A DNA stretch of 23,455 nucleotides from a virus. The stretch covers positions 1-23,455 of IMG/VR virus record IMGVR_UViG_3300042539_000931. One strand, given 5' to 3'. The translations under genes were made by a program, and so were the position numbers. Below, in pieces: positions 1 to 6,494 of this stretch. Within the stretch, counting starts at the first letter, position 1; every line of letters begins with the position of its first letter. The notes under the pieces are model-generated. The model saw only the letters and a program-made list of their open reading frames with translations. It was not told the origin of the DNA and did not search any database.

Positions 1-162
1 ACTGGTGGCGATAATTATGTAGAAGGTGTTATTGGTATGGCAGAAGAATATAGTTACAAAGTTTGTGAAGTTTGTGGTAACTCTGGTAAACCAAATAAAG
101 GTGGATGGATAACTACTCTTTGTGATAGTTGTAGGAATAAAAGTGATGGAAGCAATTCTTAA
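1..162 (+). CDS. Zinc-ribbon-like phage protein (5' truncated)
   Basis: The reading frame is open from the first base of the window and stops at TAA 160-162, so only the last 53 residues are seen. The visible part contains two paired-cysteine knuckles, CEVC (codons at 64-75) and CDSC (codons at 121-132), separated by a glycine/lysine-rich stretch ending in a GGW motif. This is the layout of a small zinc ribbon. Similar C-terminal knuckles occur in many small phage proteins of unknown role. No catalytic residues are visible. The following gene starts inside this one, which suggests translational coupling. The function is not known; binding to nucleic acid or protein is only an inference from the zinc ribbon. 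Confidence 0.7.
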   Translation, partial: TGGDNYVEGVIGMAEEYSYKVCEVCGNSGKPNKGGWITTLCDSCRNKSDGSNS

Positions 163-376
163 ATTTAATCTTGATGAACCAGAAGATGTTACATCTTTTG
201 CTAGAGCAACTAAAGGTCAAGATTATTTTCTGGCTCTTTGGGATATTGGTGAACAATTGAGAAGTTGGGATAAGCATGGTCATTCTTTTAAGGATGCTGA
301 TGATGCTTTATCTCAAATACGAGAAGATTTTTACAGAGTTATGAACCATTTCAATATTAATTTAGATGAATCGTAA
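146..376 (+). CDS. Conserved hypothetical phage protein
   Basis: This 76-residue protein begins MEAILKFNLDEPED. The ATG at 146 is preferred over the upstream GTG at 122 because it lies behind an AGGA element and begins with the usual start of this protein type. The pattern ILKFNLDEP followed by ALWDIGEQLRS resembles a small protein found widely in phage genomes, whose function has not been established as far as I know. It is hydrophilic and predicted mostly helical, with no membrane segment or signal peptide. It overlaps the preceding zinc-ribbon gene by 17 bases and the next gene by 11 bases, as expected of a tightly coupled early operon. Confidence 0.75.
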   Translation: MEAILKFNLDEPEDVTSFARATKGQDYFLALWDIGEQLRSWDKHGHSFKDADDALSQIREDFYRVMNHFNINLDES

Positions 377-614
377 ACTATATATCAATATGAATACATT
401 ATATTTTATAGCCCGATGCCTTTTAAGTGGCGGATTGTCTTGCATAACATCTATAGCGTGTTCACTAACTATTTTAGCACTATTAGCATCCTTAGTAGAT
501 GCTTTTAGATTAAATTACAAAGGAGATACTTATTGGGCTTTAAATGTTGCGTTGATTGGTTTGGTTATTAGTTGGATATTTAGTTTCGTTTCCTTTATGA
601 GCATAATAAAATGA
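366..614 (+). CDS. Small membrane protein, two predicted TM helices
   Basis: The product has 82 residues and two clear hydrophobic segments. The first, about residues 20-46, is rich in Leu, Ile, Ser and Ala; the second, about 58-81, contains ALNVALIGLVISWIF. A short polar loop (FRLNYKGDTYW) joins them. It is probably an inner-membrane hairpin protein. It resembles no family I can name. The ATG at 366 overlaps the end of the upstream gene, and its TGA overlaps the ATG of the downstream gene. A role at the host membrane is an inference from topology only. Confidence 0.65.
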   Translation: MNRKLYINMNTLYFIARCLLSGGLSCITSIACSLTILALLASLVDAFRLNYKGDTYWALNVALIGLVISWIFSFVSFMSIIK

Positions 615-802
615 AAAAGAAAAGCAAAAAGAAATCTAAGCAAAAGATTGATGTTGTACTAGCATCACTACTTAATCTTGAACAAAAGATGCGAGAACTA
701 ATTAAAACCGTAGAAAAACTACAACCTGATAAGGCACCAGAAAAGAAATACTGGCCGGTTGATTACCCAAAACCATTTTTTATCAAACATGATAGTAACT
801 AA
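611..802 (+). CDS. Lysine-rich small protein
   Basis: This 63-residue protein has a strongly basic N-terminus, with about nine lysines in the first twelve residues. A short amphipathic helix follows (VVLASLLNLEQKMRELIKTVEKL) and then a proline-rich tail with YWPVDYPKPFF. The N-terminus could bind nucleic acid and the helix could form a short coiled coil. It starts with an ATGA overlap on the upstream membrane-protein gene, and its 3' end overlaps the next start at 789. I do not recognise a family. Its place in an unbroken chain of overlapping genes supports its being real. Confidence 0.6.
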   Translation: MKKKSKKKSKQKIDVVLASLLNLEQKMRELIKTVEKLQPDKAPEKKYWPVDYPKPFFIKHDSN

Positions 803-1001
803 ATTTTTCCATCCGTTTAATTTTGTGGGAATAAAAAAACCTAAACTGGATACAGAATGGCATCCAAGCGATGATGTTTATCATTATGGTTTTAGTTTGG
901 ACTTGACCACAGAAACTTATTACTATACATATGATTGGGGAATTGGGTTCTGTTTTAGACTACTAGGATTCGGATTGGAAATAACAAAGGTAGAAGTATG
1001 A
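789..1001 (+). CDS. Hypothetical protein, aromatic-rich
   Basis: The product has 70 residues and begins MIVTKFFHPFNFVG. The frame opens further upstream with a TTG at 759, but the ATG at 789 gives a more usual start and a short overlap with the previous gene. The protein is rich in Tyr, Phe and Trp, with alternating polar and aromatic residues (YHYGFSLDL, ETYYYTYDWGIGF). That pattern suggests a small beta-sheet fold. There is no signal peptide. It ends with an ATGA overlap on the next gene. I cannot assign a function. Confidence 0.6.
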   Translation: MIVTKFFHPFNFVGIKKPKLDTEWHPSDDVYHYGFSLDLTTETYYYTYDWGIGFCFRLLGFGLEITKVEV

Positions 1002-1225
1002 AAGACCGATTTCATCTGGAAGAAGAAATTAATCATTTATACACTTTTTGTGATAATATGAATAATCTAAGCGAAGGTATTTTAGAGCAGGGCTTAGATA
1101 AAGACGGTATTGTAAATGCTCTCAATGGCTTAAAGGTATTATTGGCTATACAAACTTCTAAACTACAGGATACACTGAGTCAATGTTTTAAACTGGATGG
1201 ATACAATGACAACGAAATTATATAA
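998..1225 (+). CDS. Hypothetical small helical protein
   Basis: This 75-residue acidic protein (MKDRFHLEEEINHLYTF) is predicted to be largely helical. It is coupled to the upstream gene through ATGA at 998. Hydrophobic residues recur in heptad-like spacing through about residues 8-60, so a helical bundle or coiled coil is likely. There are no cysteine pairs, membrane segments or catalytic signatures. The next gene begins inside its 3' end. No function is assigned. Confidence 0.6.
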   Translation: MKDRFHLEEEINHLYTFCDNMNNLSEGILEQGLDKDGIVNALNGLKVLLAIQTSKLQDTLSQCFKLDGYNDNEII

Positions 1226-1424
1226 TCAAATTATGGATTTTGGAAATAGCGTTGGCGAGTATATTCGTATGGAGTACGAACCCATTTACTATGAAGAATT
1301 CAATACTAAAAATCTAAATATGTTTGATTTTATTGGTAGTTATTATATGGGAGGTAGTAACGTACCAGATACGGCACGATATGTTGTTGAACTTATTAAG
1401 ATGAATAATAGAACAAAAAATTAA
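1206..1424 (+). CDS. Hypothetical small protein
   Basis: The product has 72 residues if it starts at the ATG at 1206, or 75 if it starts at 1197. The later start is preferred because a GGAT element sits at a suitable distance before it. The sequence is Tyr-, Asn- and Met-rich (IRMEYEPIYYEEFN, IGSYYMGG) and contains no recognised motif. It overlaps the end of the preceding gene and is followed by a 23-base gap with a good ribosome binding site for the next gene. I do not recognise it. Confidence 0.55.
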   Translation: MTTKLYNQIMDFGNSVGEYIRMEYEPIYYEEFNTKNLNMFDFIGSYYMGGSNVPDTARYVVELIKMNNRTKN

Positions 1425-1447
1425 TTACTTTATTTAAGGAGATAACT

Positions 1448-1738
1448 ATGAAAAATATAGCACGATGCTTGTTAGTAATATCAATGACAATTGTATGTGG
1501 TAATATTTATGCTCAAGAGTGGATACCATATCAACCACAAAATCATGTTGTACAAACTACTGTAACTCAACAATCCTATGTTTATCAACCTCAACCAGTA
1601 GTTGTTTATCAATATGTTCCTTACGTTGTTAATCAACCAGTAGTTGTAGAACACAGATGTTTGCTTTATAGAACACAAAGAGTAGTATATGTTCCTCAAA
1701 CTCAATACTTTTACCAACCAGTAGTAGTATACCGATGA
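1448..1738 (+). CDS. Secreted protein with repeated QPVVV units
   Basis: This 96-residue product has a clear Sec signal peptide: MKNIAR, a hydrophobic core (CLLVISMTIVC), and a likely cleavage site after Ala22 (NIYA/QEW). The mature part is a low-complexity chain rich in Val, Gln, Tyr and Pro, with the unit QPVVV three times (PQPVVVYQ, NQPVVVEH, YQPVVVYR) and related YVP and VVYVP pieces. A strong AAGGAG ribosome binding site precedes the ATG, unlike most neighbours, so it may be well expressed. The Cys near residue 17 does not fit a lipobox. A periplasmic or cell-surface role is inferred from the signal peptide. Such repeats resemble bacterial envelope proteins more than typical phage proteins. 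Confidence 0.75.
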   Translation: MKNIARCLLVISMTIVCGNIYAQEWIPYQPQNHVVQTTVTQQSYVYQPQPVVVYQYVPYVVNQPVVVEHRCLLYRTQRVVYVPQTQYFYQPVVVYR

Positions 1739-2055
1739 AACCAGACCTAGAACAAGATTTATTTGCTAATTCAACAATAAAAGATAAGTGTAAATATAGC
1801 AAAGTTTATAGCCAAAATTTATATGCGGCTATGTGTAATAATCGTTTTTTTTATGGTGAAAACGAATGGACTTGTTCGTGGAGAATGAGTGGTGGAATAG
1901 TAGCAGACCTTAGAGATTGTGGGGAGGATTATCTAGACTATTATTGTTCTGGTATGATCAATCTTGACGGTTCTGTTAGCGAAAGCGTTGTTACTGATGA
2001 AATAAGATTAGATTTAGCCAAAATAGGATGGATTGTTAAACCTTATGAAAAATAA
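1735..2055 (+). CDS. Conserved hypothetical phage protein
   Basis: This 106-residue protein carries a pattern I recognise from many unrelated phage genomes: MCNNRFFYGENEW, followed by CSWRMSGGIVADLR and EDYLDYYCSG, and ending with a segment of the type DEIRLDLAKIGWIV. These proteins are normally annotated as hypothetical. Conserved Trp, Arg, Cys and Asp residues suggest a defined fold, but no catalytic site is established. It starts with an ATGA overlap on the secreted-protein gene and overlaps the next small gene at its 3' end. It is cytoplasmic by composition. Confidence 0.8.
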   Translation: MKPDLEQDLFANSTIKDKCKYSKVYSQNLYAAMCNNRFFYGENEWTCSWRMSGGIVADLRDCGEDYLDYYCSGMINLDGSVSESVVTDEIRLDLAKIGWIVKPYEK

Positions 2056-2161
2056 CGAAACAACTCCACCAATTTTAGGATCAGTTATTAATGAGGGCGA
2101 AAATGCCCCATTTGCCGATTTATATTATGATACTTTTCCAGAATGGTATGATGTAGAATGA
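2045..2161 (+). CDS. Very small hypothetical protein (38 aa)
   Basis: A short frame from ATG 2045 to TGA 2161 encodes 38 residues beginning MKNNETTPPILG. It fills exactly the gap between two conserved genes: it overlaps the upstream stop by 11 bases, and its own stop overlaps the downstream ATG as ATGA. The product is acidic with an aromatic tail (YYDTFPEWYDVE). No function can be given. The perfect coupling on both sides is the main reason to call it real. Confidence 0.55.
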   Translation: MKNNETTPPILGSVINEGENAPFADLYYDTFPEWYDVE

Positions 2162-2361
2162 GTTTTGAACAATTTATAAAATTAGTAGATCAAACGTATA
2201 ATAGTTTTAATTGGCGTTATGGTCAGTGTGTAATGAATGTTTTACACGCTATTGATAAAAATAAATATGAGAATCTATTAGCCACAGAAAACGATTGCTA
2301 CTATGATGATAGTGTTGTACAAATTACTCTTAATAGACTAAAGACAGAATGGAAAACTTAG
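2158..2361 (+). CDS. Conserved hypothetical small phage protein
   Basis: The 67-residue product (MSFEQFIKLVDQTYNSFNWRYGQ) has the pattern RYGQ-x-x-MNVLHAIDK-x-x-Y, then DCYYDDS and a terminal helix. Proteins of this length with MNVLH and D-C-[FY]-Y-D-D segments are frequent in tailed phages. I know of no demonstrated function. It is coupled by ATGA to the 38-residue frame before it, and its last codons overlap the start of the AlkB-like gene. Confidence 0.7.
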   Translation: MSFEQFIKLVDQTYNSFNWRYGQCVMNVLHAIDKNKYENLLATENDCYYDDSVVQITLNRLKTEWKT

Positions 2362-2858
2362 GCTTAAAGTTCTTTAATAATTATATATCAGAAAATGAAG
2401 AACAACTAATTATATCTGATATTGAAAATTTTCGACAAAATAATCCAAAGTTAGTTGCCAACTACGGAGATAACAACTATGATAGTATCTATTTTGGAGA
2501 TAGATATAAAAAAAATATAAATGATGCTCCATCTAGTATTGTTAATATCTACAATAGGCTAATTACAGATAATTTGATCGCAGAAATACCTTTTGGTATA
2601 GCGATTAATAAATACAAAAAAGGACAAAAAATAGCAGCACATATTGATAAGCCAATTAGTGGGCCAATAGTTAGTATACTAAGTTTAGGTTATTCATCAA
2701 CAATGATATTTAAGAAAAAAAACTTAGACGATATAGTTCAGGAATTAAATCCAAGAAGTTTAGTACAAATGAAGGATGAGATTAGAAACGAATGGACTCA
2801 TGAAATTTTACCAGTTAAAGATACCAGATATTCCATAGTGTTTAGATCATTACAATGA
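2349..2858 (+). CDS. AlkB-like 2-oxoglutarate/Fe(II) dioxygenase
   Basis: This 169-residue protein shows the AlkB-family signature in order. N87-x-Y-x-x-G92 is followed by the iron ligands H98-x-D100 (AHID), a distal H151 (EWTHEI), and the 2-oxoglutarate-binding pair R160 and R166 (RYSIVFR, as in AlkB R-x5-R). The family removes alkyl groups from nucleic-acid bases by oxidative demethylation, releasing formaldehyde and succinate. Short AlkB proteins are common in phages and plant viruses. The N-terminal nucleotide-recognition lid is short here, so the base specificity cannot be predicted. It lies in a chain of overlapping genes and may protect phage nucleic acid from alkylation; a hydroxylase acting on protein or another substrate is the alternative. 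Confidence 0.88.
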   Translation: MENLGLKFFNNYISENEEQLIISDIENFRQNNPKLVANYGDNNYDSIYFGDRYKKNINDAPSSIVNIYNRLITDNLIAEIPFGIAINKYKKGQKIAAHIDKPISGPIVSILSLGYSSTMIFKKKNLDDIVQELNPRSLVQMKDEIRNEWTHEILPVKDTRYSIVFRSLQ

Positions 2859-3031
2859 TAGATATAGATGACTACATAAATAAACTCAATGCTGAGATTG
2901 AACACCTGAAAAATCTTAATCAATCACTTCGTAATGAAATACGAATTCAAAGATATGAAATAGCACAATATAGAGATACAATAAATATTTTAAAAAATAC
3001 TATAGAAATGGATCTAGATGTTAACAATTAA
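2855..3031 (+). CDS. Small coiled-coil protein (58 aa)
   Basis: A short frame coupled by ATGA to the AlkB-like gene encodes 58 residues. Heptad-type spacing of Leu and Ile runs across nearly the whole length (INKLNAEIEHLKNLNQSL and onward), as in a dimeric coiled coil. The end overlaps the start of the next gene by 14 bases. No family is recognised. The product could be a scaffold or accessory subunit, but that is only inference from the coil. Confidence 0.6.
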   Translation: MIDIDDYINKLNAEIEHLKNLNQSLRNEIRIQRYEIAQYRDTINILKNTIEMDLDVNN

Positions 3032-3638
3032 ACCACAACCATATAATAGTGTTTGGGTCAGTGCTGATTCTCAAGAAGAATTGGGGCTAACATTTATGCG
3101 TTTTCAAGAATATTATGAGAGTCCTAATCCAAAATTTCGTGGTAAAATTTTCACTATCGGGCAATTAAGACACTGGTACTCTGAAAATTATGGAGCCAAT
3201 AACTATCATACAACATGGGTTGGTTTTAATTTTCCTAGTAAAGTATTAAGTCCATTTAAAGAAGGACTGTTCGATCCTCTAACCATAGAAGAAAAGAGAT
3301 TACTTGAACTTTTACGTTATCGTAGAGATAACTTCTATATTATTGGTGCTCAAAATAATAGCGTATTAAGACATGAACTATCTCATGCTCTATATTCTAG
3401 TAATCTTAAATATAAAAATGAAATAGATAGTTTTATCGCTAAAAATAAATCGAAAATTTTAAAGATTAACAAATATATTCTTAATAAAGGATATTCCAAA
3501 GATGTGTTAAATGATGAAATTCAAGCATATATTACTGATAATGATGATAGTGAATTAATTAATATGGCTTGTCCTACTATTATTGCTGGAGTTAATAAAA
3601 TTTTCAATAAATATAATAAAGCAAAGGTTAAAAAATGA
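3018..3638 (+). CDS. Putative zinc metallopeptidase-like phage protein (HExxH)
   Basis: This 206-residue protein contains RHELSHALY, placing an HExxH motif at H119-E120-x-x-H123. A downstream DE-x-x-AY segment at about 166-171 could supply a third, glutamate metal ligand, as in gluzincins. The N-terminal half carries the pattern SPNPKFRGKIFTIGQ, WYSENYG and NPxKxLSPFKEGLFDPLT-like text that I recognise from a conserved family in T4-like and cyanophage genomes. Members are often annotated as hypothetical or misannotated as ABC-transporter related. Proteolytic activity in that family is, to my knowledge, not demonstrated. There is no signal peptide, so it would act in the host cytoplasm. It overlaps both neighbours. 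Confidence 0.75.
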   Translation: MLTIKPQPYNSVWVSADSQEELGLTFMRFQEYYESPNPKFRGKIFTIGQLRHWYSENYGANNYHTTWVGFNFPSKVLSPFKEGLFDPLTIEEKRLLELLRYRRDNFYIIGAQNNSVLRHELSHALYSSNLKYKNEIDSFIAKNKSKILKINKYILNKGYSKDVLNDEIQAYITDNDDSELINMACPTIIAGVNKIFNKYNKAKVKK

Positions 3639-3814
3639 TGGATGATATGAGTGACGAAGAAAAAAGTTACCATGATTGGGTAGCAAAAAATGTTAAGTAT
3701 ATTGGTACTCATAAAGAGTGTGTGTCTATTATGAAAAAATTATATATGGAAGGTTTTGCTGCTGGATTTGTTTATCATAATAAAATTAAAGCAGAGGAAC
3801 AACTACAGAAATGA
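3635..3814 (+). CDS. Small hypothetical protein (59 aa)
   Basis: A short frame lies between the HExxH protein and the glycosyltransferase, coupled by ATGA to both. The product begins MMDDMSDEEKSYHDW and is predicted helical, with a Gly/Ala/Phe-rich segment (MEGFAAGFVYH) near residues 38-48 and a charged tail. There is no membrane-length hydrophobic run. Function unknown. Confidence 0.6.
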   Translation: MMDDMSDEEKSYHDWVAKNVKYIGTHKECVSIMKKLYMEGFAAGFVYHNKIKAEEQLQK

Positions 3815-4569
3815 ATGAATATACTTTAGTACTTCCAAATAATTTTGGTAGATATTATCATTATTACCATTTTTTACATGGTTATCTATTACCATTTATT
3901 TATCATATAGATGAGATAGATACAAATGATAAATTTTTATTTTATGATTGTGATACTATGAATCGTCATATTTTAGATACAAATTTAGATATTACTTTTG
4001 ATATAAAAAACAATATACCTAAATATAAAATCAAAAAAACTCTACGCTATAATGGATTTGATAGTATACATCATAAGATAAGATTTTGTCCAAATTTTCC
4101 TAAACTATTAGATAATGCTTTTAATATATATAAGCCACAACTGGATAAGAAAGATAATATTATTATTATTAATAGATCATATACTGAACCAAAAGTATTT
4201 ATGAACGAAACATATGGTTCACAAAGACGCAGTATCAAAAATATTAATGAGATTTATGATGCGGTGCGTAATAAATATCCAAACACAGAATTACTTGAAC
4301 TAGAGAATATGTCTATTAAGGAGCAAATAGAAAAATTCTATGGTGCAAAATTGATTATCGCACAACATGGTGCATCATTAGCCAACTTGGTATGGTGCCG
4401 AGAAAAAACAAATTTTATTGAAATATCTAGTTATGATTTAGGGAATATATATATGTTTTATGGTGTTTTGAGCGAGAAAAAAAATCTTACTAGAACTGTT
4501 ATTAGAGAACATGGTTTACATTTAACTATTGATCCTAATAAGATACTAGATTTATTACCATCATTATAA
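3811..4569 (+). CDS. GT61-type glycosyltransferase (DUF563-like)
   Basis: The 252-residue product has the C-terminal signature of glycosyltransferase family 61. It runs from IIINRSYTEPK at about 117-127, through R140-SIKN-INEI and a LELENMSIKEQIEKF segment, to AQHGASLANLVW at 184-195 followed by a FIEIS strand. In this family the AxHGAxLxNLxF/W segment is the most conserved part and is thought to form part of the active site. Family members transfer sugars (for example xylose or GlcNAc) from nucleotide sugars onto glycans. The N-terminal part is shorter than in most cellular members. With the two sulfotransferase-like genes elsewhere in the window, it may decorate virion proteins or alter host surface glycans. 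Donor and acceptor are unknown. Confidence 0.82.
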   Translation: MNEYTLVLPNNFGRYYHYYHFLHGYLLPFIYHIDEIDTNDKFLFYDCDTMNRHILDTNLDITFDIKNNIPKYKIKKTLRYNGFDSIHHKIRFCPNFPKLLDNAFNIYKPQLDKKDNIIIINRSYTEPKVFMNETYGSQRRSIKNINEIYDAVRNKYPNTELLELENMSIKEQIEKFYGAKLIIAQHGASLANLVWCREKTNFIEISSYDLGNIYMFYGVLSEKKNLTRTVIREHGLHLTIDPNKILDLLPSL

Positions 4570-4581
4570 AGAATATAATAT

Positions 4582-4848
4582 ATGACTTGGGATGGAAATT
4601 TTAAATACGAACCTATGCGACCAGCAAAAGTTCAACAAATAATGGAAGTATACAAAAACGAACAAGTATATGATTATATAATGGAATTATATGAATTAAT
4701 TAACTATCAAAAACAGATAATTAATGAACAAAGAGTAGAAATTATAGGATTGAAACATAAACAAGCATGGAAAAGATATGATTTACCAGAACAATCGTTT
4801 AAAGTTGACATTGACAAACCGCCGAAATCTGGTAATATGAGTTGCTAG
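4582..4848 (+). CDS. Hypothetical protein with central coiled coil
   Basis: This 88-residue product begins MTWDGNFKYEPMRPAKVQQIM. A helical segment at about 25-62 (YDYIMELYELINYQKQIINE) has regular hydrophobic spacing consistent with a coiled coil. The tail is basic and proline-containing. The ribosome binding site is weak. The last 40 bases also contain a promoter-like sequence and the site leads into a strong AGGAGG element for the next gene. No family is recognised. Confidence 0.6.
   Translation: MTWDGNFKYEPMRPAKVQQIMEVYKNEQVYDYIMELYELINYQKQIINEQRVEIIGLKHKQAWKRYDLPEQSFKVDIDKPPKSGNMSC
4811..4838 (+). promoter_or_regulatory. Weak candidate promoter inside the end of a gene
   Basis: A TTGACA at 4811-4816 is followed after 16 bases by TAATAT at 4833-4838, with a CCGA element and a GG just before the -10. 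The arrangement matches the stronger promoters of this window, but the -10 is poor. It overlaps coding sequence and would drive the gene at 4858 and thyX. Treat it as a candidate only. Confidence 0.3.
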
Positions 4849-4857
4849 GAGGATACT

Positions 4858-5088
4858 ATGCTTTGGAGTGAAGTTAAAAGATGGGCCAAATCTCACGGTT
4901 ATGAAACTCTTAAAGATAAGGGTGACGAAGAAAATGGTGATAAGGTACAGTATTATTGGACTAAAATAGACAACCCATCTTCTAGTGGTGTTAGTCCTAG
5001 CGTCAGTAAACTGGCTAGAGATATTTACAATGACATTACTAATGGAGAATGGGTAGATTATCAAATTTCATATAAGGAATCACACTAG
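4858..5088 (+). CDS. Conserved hypothetical phage protein
   Basis: The 76-residue protein starts MLWSEVKRWAKSHGYE, then has a charged stretch, YYWTKIDNP, and a C-terminal part of the form VSKLARDIYNDITNG. I recognise this pattern from small proteins in T4-like and cyanophage genomes, without a known function. It has one of the best ribosome binding sites in the window (AGGAGG, 4847-4852, six bases before the ATG), so it is likely translated well. It is followed directly by the ThyX fragment at 5089. Confidence 0.75.
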   Translation: MLWSEVKRWAKSHGYETLKDKGDEENGDKVQYYWTKIDNPSSSGVSPSVSKLARDIYNDITNGEWVDYQISYKESH

Positions 5089-5196
5089 ATGAACGCAAAA
5101 TTAATTAGTGTAACTCCAGATGCAGAAAAAACTATGGCTTATTGTGCCAGAGTGTCCAACCCAAACAATCAAGGTTTAGATAATTATGCTAAATAA
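5089..5196 (+). pseudogene. N-terminal fragment of a second ThyX (35 aa)
   Basis: A 35-residue frame (MNAKLISVTPDAEKTMAYC... ending NYAK then TAA) matches from memory the start of the T4-like cyanophage type of flavin-dependent thymidylate synthase, which opens MKVKLISYTPDPEK-x-x-AYCARVSNPNNQ. It breaks off where that protein would continue into its first long helix. The complete thyX begins 11 bases before this stop and has its own full N-terminus, so the fragment is not simply its missing start. It is probably the remnant of a resident thyX overwritten by a divergent copy. It may still be translated as a leader peptide coupled to thyX. No FAD or dUMP-binding motif is retained. Confidence 0.65.
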
Positions 5197-5812
5197 AGTT
5201 GAACTACTAGGATATTATGGAAATGATAAAATTCATGCTTGTTCTGCATGGACTAGTACATCTAGAGACTTATCGGAAGATAAGATTGATCGAATACCTA
5301 AACTATTAAAAATGTTAGCGGATGAAGGTCATCATACTCCTTTTGAAAAAAGTTATTTACATTTTTTAGTAACAACAGATATAGCATCGCACATTCATAT
5401 AATTAAACACAGAATAGGAGTAAGTGTTAATGGCGAATCTGCAAGATATAAAGAGATTAAGGAAGATCAATATTTAATTCCTGAAGATTGGCCTTTAATT
5501 TGGCAAGAACAACTTAAATCTTATACTCAACTAGGTTTGGATAAATACCATAATTGTATAGAAAGTTTAGTTAATGATTATGGTTTCGATAGAAAAAGAG
5601 CCAAAGAAAGTGCTAGATTTTTTAGACCATACAATACCCAGATTACTTCTGATGTAAGTTTTAATTGGAGAAGTTTTTATCATTTTCAATCATTACGCAA
5701 TAAACCTAATGCTCAGTTAGAAATTAGAGAAATTGCACAAACTATGTTAGATTTAGTAAAAAATATTGATAATAATCCATTTAAATATACAATAGAGGCA
5801 TTTGGATTATAA
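5186..5812 (+). CDS. thyX: Flavin-dependent thymidylate synthase ThyX
   Basis: This 208-residue protein has the ThyX motif at 74-88 (KHRIGVSVNGESARY), corresponding to RHRX7-8S with the first Arg replaced by Lys. An FEK-x-x-LHF segment at about 53-60 precedes it, and SLRNKPNAQLEIREIA near residues 168-183 provides the C-terminal dUMP-binding region. ThyX methylates dUMP to dTMP using methylene-tetrahydrofolate and FADH2, supplying thymidine for phage DNA synthesis, which matters for an AT-rich genome. Its length is near the usual 210-250 residues. The ATG at 5186 overlaps the upstream ThyX fragment. The protein is of a different subtype from that fragment. Its stop overlaps the stop of the convergent HNH gene by six bases. 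Confidence 0.93.
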   Translation: MLNKVELLGYYGNDKIHACSAWTSTSRDLSEDKIDRIPKLLKMLADEGHHTPFEKSYLHFLVTTDIASHIHIIKHRIGVSVNGESARYKEIKEDQYLIPEDWPLIWQEQLKSYTQLGLDKYHNCIESLVNDYGFDRKRAKESARFFRPYNTQITSDVSFNWRSFYHFQSLRNKPNAQLEIREIAQTMLDLVKNIDNNPFKYTIEAFGL

Positions 5813-6445
5813 GATTTTATCTGATTTACTAATATTATCTTTAGCCCATAATGGCTGTAAATTTGTATAGTGAAAACACTTTCTCTGTTGTTCAGGATCG
5901 CTCATGTCAAAACTGGAACATGGAATTATATGGTCTATATGCCAACCATATTTTCCATAATTTTCCCAAGTCATGCCTTCTTGAAACTTATTTGCTAAAT
6001 ATGTTTTTAAATATTCAATATCACAGCCAATTAGTTCTTTAGTTTTTTCTTGTTTTATATTATTCTTAACTGCCAATCTTAATCTGCTTCTTAAACTACT
6101 TAATATTCTATATGATAAATTATTTTGATATTTATTTCTTTCATATTCTCTCTGTAATTTTCTATATTCTAAACTGGCTTTATGTCTAAGAATTTCTTTT
6201 TTATTTTTTTCATAGTAATTTTTATTATATTTTGAAGTATAGTTTTTATTATTTTTTCTATACCCATTCATATATTTTGATCTACTTTGTAAGATTGAGG
6301 TCTTGTTTTTTTGAAAATGCTGTTTATGATAAAGAGAAACGCAAGACTTACATTTTGCGTCCAATCCAAATTTTCCGCCCTTTTTCTTGTAAAAAGAAGT
6401 TAACTTTTTATTTTTGAGGCAAACGGTACATTTTTTAGTTTTCAT
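5807..6445 (-). CDS. HNH homing-type endonuclease with zinc-finger N-terminus
   Basis: The product has 212 residues, starting at the ATG whose complement is 6443-6445, behind an AAAAGGAAA ribosome binding site. Residues 6-35 form a zinc-binding module (C6-x2-C9 and C32-x2-C35, with GLD between). A long basic, Asn/Tyr/Lys-rich linker follows. The C-terminus is a classic HNH nuclease: H169-x-DH172, FD, then HYTNLQPLW at 192-200 and N204-x-x-K. Such enzymes nick or cut DNA and spread by homing. The gene runs against its neighbours, and its stop codon overlaps the thyX stop by six bases. A mobile insertion beside thyX is the natural reading. Confidence 0.88.
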   Translation of the reverse strand: MKTKKCTVCLKNKKLTSFYKKKGGKFGLDAKCKSCVSLYHKQHFQKNKTSILQSRSKYMNGYRKNNKNYTSKYNKNYYEKNKKEILRHKASLEYRKLQREYERNKYQNNLSYRILSSLRSRLRLAVKNNIKQEKTKELIGCDIEYLKTYLANKFQEGMTWENYGKYGWHIDHIIPCSSFDMSDPEQQRKCFHYTNLQPLWAKDNISKSDKIL

Positions 6446-6494
6446 ATATTTCCTTTTAATATCAAATACACCAAAATTCAAGAATTTACTCAAA

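Noticed and set aside
1481-1717. Minus-strand frame opposite the secreted repeat protein
   Set aside because: The sense frame has a signal peptide, repeats and a strong ribosome binding site. The opposite frame is the low-complexity reverse of these repeats.
5089-5812. A group I intron or frameshift splitting one thyX
   Set aside because: The downstream frame has a complete N-terminus of its own, the two frames overlap by 11 bases, and there is no room for an intron.
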